DNA of 10,460 nt from an uncultured Erysipelotrichaceae bacterium (GTDB lineage Bacteria > Bacillota_I > Bacilli_A > RFN20 > CAG-826), in assembly GCA_902793515.1 (NCBI GenBank), contig CADBDO010000047.1, positions 1 through 10,460 on the forward strand. Direction: 5' to 3'. Position numbers and translations under genes: made by a program. Positions 1 to 6,363 of this stretch are shown one piece after another. Each line of letters starts with the position of its first letter. Position 1 is the first letter of the stretch. The notes beneath the pieces are model-generated. The model did not search any database, had not been told where the DNA came from, and saw nothing but the letters and a program-made list of their open reading frames with translations.

Positions 1-1977
1 TTCCGTCAGAAATTCGTTAATGGCGCCCAGACTGAGCTTCCTGATCAATGGCTTTCGAATGGCTTCGTCTTCGAAGTCCGTCACCCAAAACACGCCGTCG
101 AGGTCAAGTTCGGCGGAAGCGCTGAGACATACATGAAGGAAAACGGGGAATACGCCCTCCGCACCGTCAACGCGACCTGCGTCAGAGCTGTCCCATATGA
201 TGTCTCCGTCGTCGGCTATAGGAATGGAGTGGCCAACACCCTCCGCCTTTGGTCGGCTGAACCAAGCGAAGAGAACCTCCCAACCGAGATGAGCTTTAAC
301 GACTATCTCTCAACCCTTAAGGAACTCTCCTTCGGTCTTTATCCAGACGATTCGACAGAGAAAGGCAGAATGCTTAGGCTCCGTCAGCAGTATTTCCTCG
401 TCTCCGCCGGACTTCAGTCCGTCATGAGAGGCGAATTTAGAAGATACAACACCCTCGACCATCTTGCCGAACACTATGTGTTCCAGCTCAATGACACCCA
501 CCCAATCCTCGCCATCCCTGAGATGATGAGACTCATGATGGATGAGTATGGCTATGGCTGGGATGAGGCTTGGGCGACCGTTCAGAAATCGATTGCCTAC
601 ACCAACCACACCGTCATGCCTGAGGCCCTTGAGAAGTGGCCAGTCCATTACGTTCAGATGCTCGTCCCAAGGGTTTACATGATCATTGAGGAGATCAACC
701 GTCGCTTTAACGCCTTCATGGCCGAGAAGGGAATCTCCTATGATAAGCAATACCAGATGAGCATCATCAGAGACGGTCAGATCCATATGACGAATATGGC
801 CATCTACGCTGGTTTCAGCGTCAATGGCGTAGCCAAGATCCACACTGGCATCCTTAAGGAATACACCTTCAAGCACTTCTATGAGCTCTTCCCAGAGAAG
901 TTCAACAACAAGACCAATGGCGTCACCCATCGCCGCTGGCTCTTAAATAGCAACGAAGAGCTTGCCGACCTCATCACCGAAAAGATCGGCGATTCCTGGA
1001 TCAAACACCCAGAAGAGCTTGAGAAGTTCAAGAAATTCGACACCGACAAAGATGTCCAGAAACGCATCATGGACATCAAACATAAGAACAAGGTGAAGTT
1101 CGCCAAGTACGTCCAGGACAAGTACAACATCACCCTTGACCCAGACGCCATCTTCGATGTCCAAATCAAGAGACTTCACGCCTACAAACGTCAGCTCCTT
1201 AACCTTTTCCATATCATGCTCAATTATTTGAGAATCAAGGAAAACCCAAGCGGTTTCCATATGGAAAAGCATGTCTATGTCTTCGGTGCGAAGGCCGCTC
1301 CAAGCTACGAATACGCCAAGCGCATCATCGAGCTTATCCTCGCTGTCGCAGCGGTGGTCAACAACGACAAAGACGCGAACAAGTTCATGAAGATCATCTT
1401 CGTCGAGAACTATGGCGTCACTCTTGCTGAGAAGATCATCCCAGCCGCCGATGTCTCTGAGCAGATCTCGACCGCCGGCAAAGAAGCCTCTGGCACCTCA
1501 AACATGAAACTCATGATGAACGGTGCTATCACCCTTGGCACTCTCGACGGTGCGAATATTGAAATTGCCGACAGAGCCGGAAGAGAAAACGAGGTTATCT
1601 TTGGTCTTACCGCCGAAGAAGTTCAGAAGATCAACGATGAGCATTCCTATAACCCATGGGACATCTATAACGAAAACGAAGAAGTGAGAGCCGTCATGGA
1701 TTCCCTCTTCAACGGTCCTTGGGCTTTAAGGGCGCATGACCGCTTCCGCCTCATCTTTGATGAGATCATGAATCATGGCGACCAGTACTTCATCCTCGCC
1801 GACTTCGACGCTTACGACAAAGCCTGCCAGAAAGTCGACGAATTCTATAAGGACAAAGAAAGATGGGCCAAAGCCGCGATCGATAACATCGCCATGAGCG
1901 GAGCCTTCTCTAGCGACCGCACCATCGAGGAATACAACCGCGACATCTGGCATCTTAGCCCTCTTGAGGTGAAATAA
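1..1977 (+). CDS. glgP: Glycogen (alpha-glucan) phosphorylase, 5'-truncated by window edge
   Basis: PLP-dependent cytoplasmic enzyme that releases glucose-1-phosphate from the non-reducing ends of glycogen or maltodextrin. The reading frame is open from base 1, upstream of the first in-frame ATG at 133, and the residues before that ATG (VEVKFGG and neighbours) already match the family, so 133 is not the start. About 658 residues are visible; the family is usually about 800, so roughly 150 N-terminal residues are missing. Family blocks in order: AVPYDVSVVGYRNG, LYPDDSTEKGRMLRLRQQYF, FQLNDTHPILAIPE, NKTNGVTHRRW, DVQIKRLHAYKRQ, and the PLP site EASGTSNMK, whose lysine (codon 1507-1509) should hold the cofactor. 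No frameshift is seen. A dUTPase gene starts 1 nt after the stop, so the two are probably cotranscribed. The preferred glucan cannot be told from sequence. Confidence 0.97.
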   Translation, partial: FRQKFVNGAQTELPDQWLSNGFVFEVRHPKHAVEVKFGGSAETYMKENGEYALRTVNATCVRAVPYDVSVVGYRNGVANTLRLWSAEPSEENLPTEMSFNDYLSTLKELSFGLYPDDSTEKGRMLRLRQQYFLVSAGLQSVMRGEFRRYNTLDHLAEHYVFQLNDTHPILAIPEMMRLMMDEYGYGWDEAWATVQKSIAYTNHTVMPEALEKWPVHYVQMLVPRVYMIIEEINRRFNAFMAEKGISYDKQYQMSIIRDGQIHMTNMAIYAGFSVNGVAKIHTGILKEYTFKHFYELFPEKFNNKTNGVTHRRWLLNSNEELADLITEKIGDSWIKHPEELEKFKKFDTDKDVQKRIMDIKHKNKVKFAKYVQDKYNITLDPDAIFDVQIKRLHAYKRQLLNLFHIMLNYLRIKENPSGFHMEKHVYVFGAKAAPSYEYAKRIIELILAVAAVVNNDKDANKFMKIIFVENYGVTLAEKIIPAADVSEQISTAGKEASGTSNMKLMMNGAITLGTLDGANIEIADRAGRENEVIFGLTAEEVQKINDEHSYNPWDIYNENEEVRAVMDSLFNGPWALRAHDRFRLIFDEIMNHGDQYFILADFDAYDKACQKVDEFYKDKERWAKAAIDNIAMSGAFSSDRTIEEYNRDIWHLSPLEVK

Positions 1978-1978
1978 C

Positions 1979-2470
1979 ATGGAACTACACGAACTATATC
2001 TACTTCAGAAAGATCTCGACGCTGAGATCATGAGAAAGCACGAAGGCGTCGATTACCCTTCGACCAAAGAGAAAAGAACCCTCGCTCTTTTAGTGGAGCT
2101 TGGCGAATTCTCTAACGAGACGAGAACCTTCAAGTTCTGGTCCCTTAAAGGACCTTCCGCGAAGGAAATCGTCATGGACGAATATGCCGACGCCATCCAT
2201 TTCTTCTTATCCTTAGGCCTTACCATCGGGCTTGATTCCTTCGAGCACACCTTTGGTGGAGAACCTTTCAAGAACCTCACCGAGGCCATCCTCGACGTCT
2301 ATCAGAAAGTGGTGGAATTCTCTTACGATTACTCGAAAGAAAAGTATGGGAAAGCCTTCCACGCTTATCTCGACCTTTTACCACGTCTTGGCTACACTGG
2401 CGAAGACATGGTCGAAGCCTACAAAAAGAAACTTCAGGTCAATTACGTCAGACAAGAAACCCATTATTAA
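1979..2470 (+). CDS. dUTPase, dimeric all-alpha NTP pyrophosphatase type
   Basis: Predicted dUTP diphosphatase: dUTP to dUMP plus PPi, keeping uracil out of DNA and supplying dUMP for dTMP synthesis. The 163-residue protein carries the signature of the dimeric, all-alpha dUTPase family (not the trimeric beta-fold type): ELGE at 40-43, NETRTFKFWSLKGPS at 46-60 and EYAD at 68-71. These form the ExxE...ExxD pair that binds Mg2+. The KFW and KGPS segments are characteristic of the dUTPase_2 branch rather than of MazG. The start is supported by GAGGTGA at 1966-1972, 6 nt ahead and inside the end of the phosphorylase gene. The 1-nt gap upstream and 1-nt overlap downstream (TAATG) suggest translational coupling. 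Pairing with glycogen phosphorylase has no obvious metabolic logic and may only reflect genome compaction. Confidence 0.88.
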   Translation: MELHELYLLQKDLDAEIMRKHEGVDYPSTKEKRTLALLVELGEFSNETRTFKFWSLKGPSAKEIVMDEYADAIHFFLSLGLTIGLDSFEHTFGGEPFKNLTEAILDVYQKVVEFSYDYSKEKYGKAFHAYLDLLPRLGYTGEDMVEAYKKKLQVNYVRQETHY

Positions 2471-3030
2471 TGAAAAGACTTTATCTCTTCCTCACGAGCC
2501 ACGATATCGAGACCATCTCTTTTGAGAGATTCTTCCTCGATGTCTTTCCTGATGCCAAATTCAATTATTCAAGCACAAAGGAAGGCTATTTCGAGTCCGA
2601 GGAAGACAAAGTCTTTGAACTGAATCAAAAACTCTCCCTCAACCGTGAGATGCAAGTCTCTTTGGTGGTGGCGCATCGGGATTGGCCGCTAGAGAAGAAG
2701 CTCCTTCAAGAAGCGGTCGGCTTTTTCCCAAACCAATGCGTCTATCTCACCGATGTCATCATGAAGGAACTTACCTTTGGTAATTTCTCCTCAATCCCTC
2801 TTCTTAGCTCGGAATTCAGGCACGTCAACAAAGAGCTCATGTCGACCGCGGGAACCTTCCTTCGTTCAGGTTTAAATGGGCTTAGGACCGCCGATGCGGA
2901 AAACATCCATAGGAACACCTTCAATTACAGGCTCAATAGATTCATCGAAGTCACAGGCCTAGACATACGCGATTACCATAACGCGCTTCTTCTGGAGCTC
3001 TACTTCCAACTCGCCTCAAACGGACGATAA
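2470..3030 (+). CDS. Small PucR/CdaR-type helix-turn-helix protein
   Basis: 186-residue protein whose C-terminal third (about 122-184) matches the PucR C-terminal helix-turn-helix: a hydrophobic helix at FLRSGLNGL, then IHRNTFNYRLNRFIEVTGLDIRD at about 146-168, then a closing helix LLLELYFQL. The IHRNT-x-x-YRLNR...TGLD block is diagnostic in CdaR/PucR regulators, where it binds DNA. Those regulators are normally 350-500 residues with an N-terminal sensor; here only about 120 residues precede the HTH. I do not recognise that part, though it could be a reduced form of the GGDEF-like middle domain of CdaR proteins. The start overlaps the dUTPase stop (TAATG) and has no separate strong Shine-Dalgarno site. 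Likely a transcription regulator of unknown target. Last gene of its unit, ending at a terminator 1 nt later. Confidence 0.75.
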   Translation: MKRLYLFLTSHDIETISFERFFLDVFPDAKFNYSSTKEGYFESEEDKVFELNQKLSLNREMQVSLVVAHRDWPLEKKLLQEAVGFFPNQCVYLTDVIMKELTFGNFSSIPLLSSEFRHVNKELMSTAGTFLRSGLNGLRTADAENIHRNTFNYRLNRFIEVTGLDIRDYHNALLLELYFQLASNGR

Positions 3031-3058
3031 AAAAGGCCCCTTTACTTAGGGGTCTTTT
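3031..3058. terminator. Bidirectional intrinsic terminator shared by convergent genes
   Basis: AAAAGGCCCC (3031-3040) pairs with GGGGTCTTTT (3049-3058) through 10 pairs with one G-U wobble. The loop is TTTACTTA. The T run on the right serves the + strand gene and the A run on the left serves the minus-strand gene. The stop codon of the minus-strand gene (3042-3044) lies inside the loop. Confidence 0.85.
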
Positions 3059-3737
3059 GATTGAATGGCTTATTCGAGGATCTTCTTGGTTTGCCATATG
3101 GCTTTTTGCTGAAGGCTTTCTTTCCGCCGAAGGATTTCCTTGCTGGTTTTCCTTCTTTGAAACCGTCCTCTTTCTTTTTAAATGTGCGTTTTGCAGGGGA
3201 TTTTGCTTTTTTGAATGGCTTTTTCTCGCCTTCTTCTTTCTTCACGAAAGGACGCTTGGCGACATGCTTGCTCTTTTGCATGCCTTTCTTTTTCTTCTCT
3301 TCTGGGACGAGGAAGTCGAGGGCGTCGGTGTCGGCGTAGACCTTAATGCCATCGGCGATGAGGGCTCTAGCGGTCAAGCCAAGTCCTTCGATCATGTTGT
3401 TCTTGAAGGAACCATCGTGGATCGTGCGGGAGCCACATGATGGGCTTCTATCCTTGAGGATGGCGATCTTGATTCCGAAGAAGTGGCAGAGGCTCACGGC
3501 CTTCTTCGCTCCTTCGATGTATTCTTTGGTGCGGTCTTTGCCAGATGCGGTAAGGACTGAGTTATTGACGATCTCGCAAGCTTCTCTTGGGATAGAGAGT
3601 CCGCCTTCGACCTCAGGGCAGAAAGGGACGATGTCATAATGTCTCTTGAGTCTTTCGATGAAAGGGAAGGGATTGTCTTTCCCGTCGAATCTGGTTTTCT
3701 GGCCGCAAAGGCAGGCGCTTACAAGGATCTTTTCCAT
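3042..3737 (-). CDS. DUF523/TudS-type Fe-S desulfidase with a long basic C-terminal tail
   Basis: 231 residues. Residues 1-145 form a complete DUF523 domain: VSACLCG (Cys9), PFCPEVEGGLSIPRE (Cys40) and AILKDRSPSCGSRTIHDGSF (Cys101). The family enzyme TudS removes sulfur from 2-thiouracil, and its three conserved cysteines hold a [4Fe-4S] cluster; Cys9, Cys40 and Cys101 are the obvious counterparts. Related RudS proteins, which carry an extra domain, act on 4-thiouridine in tRNA. Residues 146-231 are a low-complexity tail rich in Lys and Arg with repeated basic-aromatic units (KRPF, KKPF, KRTF, RKSF, KKAF, KKPYG, NKPF). Such tails often bind RNA; that role is inferred here. The start is fixed by the family N-terminus; no clear Shine-Dalgarno site is visible. 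It is the only minus-strand gene, transcribed away from the metallopeptidase gene. Confidence 0.88.
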   Translation of the reverse strand: MEKILVSACLCGQKTRFDGKDNPFPFIERLKRHYDIVPFCPEVEGGLSIPREACEIVNNSVLTASGKDRTKEYIEGAKKAVSLCHFFGIKIAILKDRSPSCGSRTIHDGSFKNNMIEGLGLTARALIADGIKVYADTDALDFLVPEEKKKKGMQKSKHVAKRPFVKKEEGEKKPFKKAKSPAKRTFKKKEDGFKEGKPARKSFGGKKAFSKKPYGKPRRSSNKPFNQKTPK

Positions 3738-3791
3738 ACGTTAGGTAGTCTATTCCATTTGCTTCGAGTTTGCATTACTCAAAGTGCAGTG

Positions 3792-3813
3792 AATTATAAA
3801 TTGTTTTATAATT
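3792..3813. repeat. Perfect 9-bp inverted repeat holding both divergent -10 boxes
   Basis: AATTATAAA (3792-3800) and TTTATAATT (3805-3813) are exact inverted copies around the spacer TTGT. Each arm contains TATAAT in the orientation that reads away from the other. The symmetry may simply come from two back-to-back promoters, or it may be a binding site for a dimeric regulator. Confidence 0.7.
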
Positions 3814-3821
3814 GGGCACAA
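3793..3821 (-). promoter_or_regulatory. Promoter of the DUF523 gene
   Basis: On the minus strand, TATAAT (plus positions 3793-3798) lies 17 nt from TTGTGC (plus positions 3816-3821), a partial -35 box. Transcription would begin near 3786, giving a leader of about 48 nt. The -35 box touches the first base of the divergent gene's ATG. Confidence 0.6.
3807..3812 (+). promoter_or_regulatory. -10 box of the metallopeptidase operon (leaderless start)
   Basis: A perfect TATAAT ends 8 nt before the ATG at 3821, so transcription should start at or within a base or two of the initiation codon. No Shine-Dalgarno sequence is present, consistent with a leaderless mRNA. No convincing -35 box is visible at 16-18 nt spacing. 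Confidence 0.6.
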
Positions 3822-4453
3822 TGAAAAAGAGACGATTCGCTGGCAGTTTGAACAAATATCAGATTGGGAATGAGTCTTTTGACGTTGAGATTAGGCTTTC
3901 TCCTTATCGGAGGACGACTTCCTTGACCCTAAGGAAGAATGGCTTTGTCTGCAACGCCCCAAAAGCCCTCCCGAGAGAAAAGATCGACTCTTTCATCGTT
4001 GCCTCGATCCCTAAGATCATGAAGAAGGTCAAAGCCAAGCCTCTCCCAATCGAAGGGGATGACCTCTATATCTACGGAAAGAAAGAGCACATCGATGGTT
4101 TCTCTACTTGGTCCAAGCCAAAAAGGAACAAATATCTCAAAGATATTCTTCTCCCGTATGTGACTGAGATGACACGTTTCTACTCAGAGAAGATGGGCAT
4201 CAAAGAAGCTTATTCCGTGAAGTGCAGAGACTGCCGTTCCGTCTATGGCGTGAACCATCGGAAAACGGCATCGATCACCTATTCTTTGAACCTCGTCCAT
4301 TATGACAAACACATCATCGATTCGGTCATTTGCCATGAACTTGTTCATTATTTTGTTTTGGGCCACAGCAAAAAATTCTATAAGATACTCTTAGGAGTTG
4401 TCCCTGATTACTGGGACAGCCGGAAAAAACTGATCAACAACGTCTATGCTTGA
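3821..4453 (+). CDS. YgjP/WLM-type zinc metallopeptidase domain protein
   Basis: 210-residue cytoplasmic protein of the YgjP-like (DUF45/WLM) family. The zinc site is HELVHYFVLGH at 172-182, an HExxH motif with a third histidine five residues later. It is followed by SKKFYKILLGVVPDYWDSRKKL, the typical family ending (HSKxFW...P-[DE]-[YW]...RRKxL). The N-terminal part (about 18-60) has the family's beta-rich RRTTSLTLRKNGFVCNAPKALPREKI stretch. I chose the ATG at 3821 over an in-frame TTG at 3812 because the TTG overlaps the -10 box and the residues before MKKRR add nothing to the family match. The physiological substrate is uncertain: the fold says peptidase, while E. coli YgjP has been reported to hydrolyse UTP. 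Its stop overlaps the next gene by 8 nt, so it heads an operon. Confidence 0.85.
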   Translation: MKKRRFAGSLNKYQIGNESFDVEIRLSPYRRTTSLTLRKNGFVCNAPKALPREKIDSFIVASIPKIMKKVKAKPLPIEGDDLYIYGKKEHIDGFSTWSKPKRNKYLKDILLPYVTEMTRFYSEKMGIKEAYSVKCRDCRSVYGVNHRKTASITYSLNLVHYDKHIIDSVICHELVHYFVLGHSKKFYKILLGVVPDYWDSRKKLINNVYA

Positions 4454-5174
4454 AAAGATAACCTCCCTCACAAACCCAAAGATCAAAAACGCCGCCAAAG
4501 CTCTAGATGCCAAAGGCGACTATTTCGTCGTTGAGGGTTTCCATATGGTTGAGATGGCCTTAAGCAAAGGCGTGGTGGAATCAATCTTCACAACGGGCAA
4601 GACCATGAAGACGAGTATCCCACAATATCTCATCACCGAACCAATTCTTAAAAAGATTACTTTTAGTAAAACCCCTGAAGGAATAGTGGCCCTTTGCAGA
4701 AAGAGCCTTCATTCCCCAATCAAGAACGGCCACGTTCTGTATCTAGAGAACGTCAGAGATCCAGGCAACCTCGGCACCCTTTTAAGATCCGCTTTAGCGT
4801 TCCATTTCTATGACGTCGTTCTCTCAAAAGGCTGCGCCGAAGTCTATTCGCCTAAGGTCCTTATGGCCTCGCAAGGCGCTATCTTCTACCTCAACGTCAG
4901 ACAGAGTGAGAACGCCTCATCTTTAGATGATCTCAAAGAGCTCAAGAACAAAGGCTATCACATCCTTGGAACTGATTTAACCTCCTCAAAACCATTAAAA
5001 TCCCTGCAAATCCCGTCTAAAATTGCTCTCTTGTTAGGAAACGAAGGCCAAGGTCTTTCTAAAGAAGCGATTGAATTCGCTGATCAAAACGTCCGCATCG
5101 AGATGGATGGGATCGACTCCCTCAATGTCGGTGTCGCCGGCGGCATCATCATGTATGAGGCCTCCCTCAAATGA
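4446..5174 (+). CDS. SpoU/TrmH-family RNA 2'-O-methyltransferase, YsgA-like
   Basis: 242 residues, complete. The N-terminal substrate-binding domain (about 1-92) includes FVVEGFHMVEMAL at 27-39. The knotted SPOUT methyltransferase domain follows, with its three motifs: DPGNLGTLLRSA at 105-116 (Arg114 is the catalytic-type arginine), LLLGNEGQGLS at 195-205 and IEMDGIDSLNVGVAGGI at 218-234. The family uses S-adenosylmethionine to methylate ribose 2'-OH groups in rRNA or tRNA; the exact nucleotide cannot be told. Length, motifs and a position close upstream of pheST agree with Bacillus YsgA. The ATG overlaps the metallopeptidase stop by 8 nt and has no Shine-Dalgarno site, so translation is probably coupled. 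The next gene starts within its stop codon (ATGA). Confidence 0.92.
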   Translation: MLEKITSLTNPKIKNAAKALDAKGDYFVVEGFHMVEMALSKGVVESIFTTGKTMKTSIPQYLITEPILKKITFSKTPEGIVALCRKSLHSPIKNGHVLYLENVRDPGNLGTLLRSALAFHFYDVVLSKGCAEVYSPKVLMASQGAIFYLNVRQSENASSLDDLKELKNKGYHILGTDLTSSKPLKSLQIPSKIALLLGNEGQGLSKEAIEFADQNVRIEMDGIDSLNVGVAGGIIMYEASLK

Positions 5175-6319
5175 AACACGCCAAGCTTTTGCCTTTGGCA
5201 TTCCTTCTCTCCGTAGGAGGATGCGTTCCAGAAACCCCGGTCGAAGAATCTAGCGTCTCTACGTTCTCTGAGAGATGGTCCAGCGTCCGCAAAGAGGATT
5301 CCGAAGAGGTTTTCGGTTATTTGGAAAACGCACTCAAACCATTCACGGAAAGCGATAAGCTCGATTTCTATATCCAAGACACCGGCGATAAACCTCTCAT
5401 CAAGGCCAAATTTCAAAGCGATGAGGACCTTTCCCTTTCCTCAAGCGAATCTTCCGCGGAGAAGATGAAAGACTATAACGTCGAGCTCTATGGTAGGTTC
5501 TTAAGCTCGATGAAGAACTGCACCAAAGATAGGGGATTCGATCTCTCGACCCAATTCGACATAAACAATTTGACCATCGTTTCTGACGGAGAAGAACTTG
5601 CTTCAATAAAGCAAACCTTATGGACGGATATCGCCGAAACCGAAAAAGAGGATGGCGAATATGAGCAGGGACTCTACCTCGACTTTCAGAAAGCCGCGAT
5701 GAGCAGGATGCTCTTAGGGAAGCTTTTAGGAATTGATGGTGGCCTTTACGAGAAGAACTTCATCGACATTTCTGACGTTTATCCAGATCAGTTTGTGATG
5801 AGCGACATCCTAAAAAGCGCGCTTCCTTTATTCACGGACGCCATCAAAGAGGGATACAAAGATGGCAAGGTCGAATTAAGAAGAGTTGAGAAGAGACGCA
5901 AGTCTTGGGACTATGGTGTTTATAGGGTTTTAGTTTCAATCAATGACAAAGAAGACTATGCTTCTTTCCTCAAAGATATCGCTAAGGACGCTTTAGAGGA
6001 TTCCTTGGTTTCCTCCGTTGCTTCCGACCTCATTAGTTCATATATCGACGATGCCTTCGAAGACATTGAGACCGTTGACGGTAGTTTCTATATCGATCTC
6101 GATTATGAATATCTCGATGGCATTAATTTCGATTTCAATATGACGATGAAGGAAAAAGAAACGACTTCTTCGGAAAGCGAAGAAACTTCTTCTAACTTCA
6201 TTCTCAAATCCCTCTCGTTCAGTGGGGAAGGCTCTGGCGATTATGGCGAGAACGCATCCGACTTGTCCTATAGCGGAAGCCTCCTCAACCACGATGTTTG
6301 GAAGGAAATAGAACTATAA
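5171..6319 (+). CDS. Predicted lipoprotein of unknown function
   Basis: 382 residues that I cannot place in a known family. The N-terminus MKHAKLLPLAFLLSVGGC is a short lipoprotein signal: positive residues, a hydrophobic stretch, then VGGC as lipobox with Cys18 as the lipidated residue. Mature residues 19-35 form a Ser/Glu-rich linker typical of surface lipoproteins. The rest is strongly acidic and looks soluble, with no further membrane segment. Ser/Glu clusters recur at about 88-98 (LSLSSSESSAE) and 333-345. A beta-rich segment near the C-terminus (SFYIDLDYEYLDGINFDFNMTMKEKET) alternates polar and non-polar residues. The start shares ATGA with the methyltransferase stop and has only a weak GAGG at 5157-5160. 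A terminator follows directly. The gene separates the YsgA-like gene from pheS, which are adjacent in Bacillus, so it may be a lineage-specific insertion. Confidence 0.8.
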   Translation: MKHAKLLPLAFLLSVGGCVPETPVEESSVSTFSERWSSVRKEDSEEVFGYLENALKPFTESDKLDFYIQDTGDKPLIKAKFQSDEDLSLSSSESSAEKMKDYNVELYGRFLSSMKNCTKDRGFDLSTQFDINNLTIVSDGEELASIKQTLWTDIAETEKEDGEYEQGLYLDFQKAAMSRMLLGKLLGIDGGLYEKNFIDISDVYPDQFVMSDILKSALPLFTDAIKEGYKDGKVELRRVEKRRKSWDYGVYRVLVSINDKEDYASFLKDIAKDALEDSLVSSVASDLISSYIDDAFEDIETVDGSFYIDLDYEYLDGINFDFNMTMKEKETTSSESEETSSNFILKSLSFSGEGSGDYGENASDLSYSGSLLNHDVWKEIEL

Positions 6320-6343
6320 GGGGCCTTGTGCCTCTTTTCTTTT
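6318..6343 (+). terminator. Intrinsic terminator after the lipoprotein gene
   Basis: AAGGGGC (6318-6324) pairs with GCCTCTT (6330-6336), with one G-U pair and the loop CTTGT, followed by a T-rich tail to 6343. The stem begins inside the TAA stop codon. A second A/T-rich hairpin (about 6334-6352) overlaps the tail. Confidence 0.75.
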
Positions 6344-6357
6344 AAGAAAAAGGGAAA

Positions 6358-6363
6358 TACAAT
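6358..6363 (+). promoter_or_regulatory. Probable -10 box of the pheST leader
   Basis: TACAAT between the upstream terminator and the T-box leader; transcription would start near 6370. No good -35 box stands at the usual distance (6334-6340 is only T-rich), so this is a moderate call. Confidence 0.5.

Noticed and set aside
133..135. ATG as start of the phosphorylase
   Set aside because: The frame continues to base 1 and the residues before it match the family, so the true start is upstream of the window.
310..930. Minus-strand open frame of 206 codons inside the glycogen phosphorylase gene
   Set aside because: It mirrors a strongly conserved gene in another frame, has no family motif and no ribosome binding site; the GC-skewed codon use of the real gene opens this frame by chance.
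3057..3639. Several + strand frames rich in Phe and Leu opposite the desulfidase gene
   Set aside because: They are the antisense of the Lys-rich tail and the DUF523 domain; the minus frame has clear family motifs and these have none.
3747..3752. TAGACT on the minus strand 9 nt before the desulfidase ATG as an alternative -10 box for a second leaderless mRNA
   Set aside because: It matches the consensus less well and has no -35 box; the TATAAT at 3793-3798 with TTGTGC at 17 nt is stronger. It cannot be excluded without 5' end mapping.
3812..3820. TTG start extending the metallopeptidase by three residues
   Set aside because: The TTG overlaps the TATAAT box and would lie upstream of the expected transcript start; ATG at 3821 is the better start.
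6334..6352. A/T-rich hairpin CTTTTCTT...AAGAAAAAG as a separate regulatory element
   Set aside because: It overlaps the T tail of the upstream terminator and has no GC core, so it is most likely a by-product of that tail.
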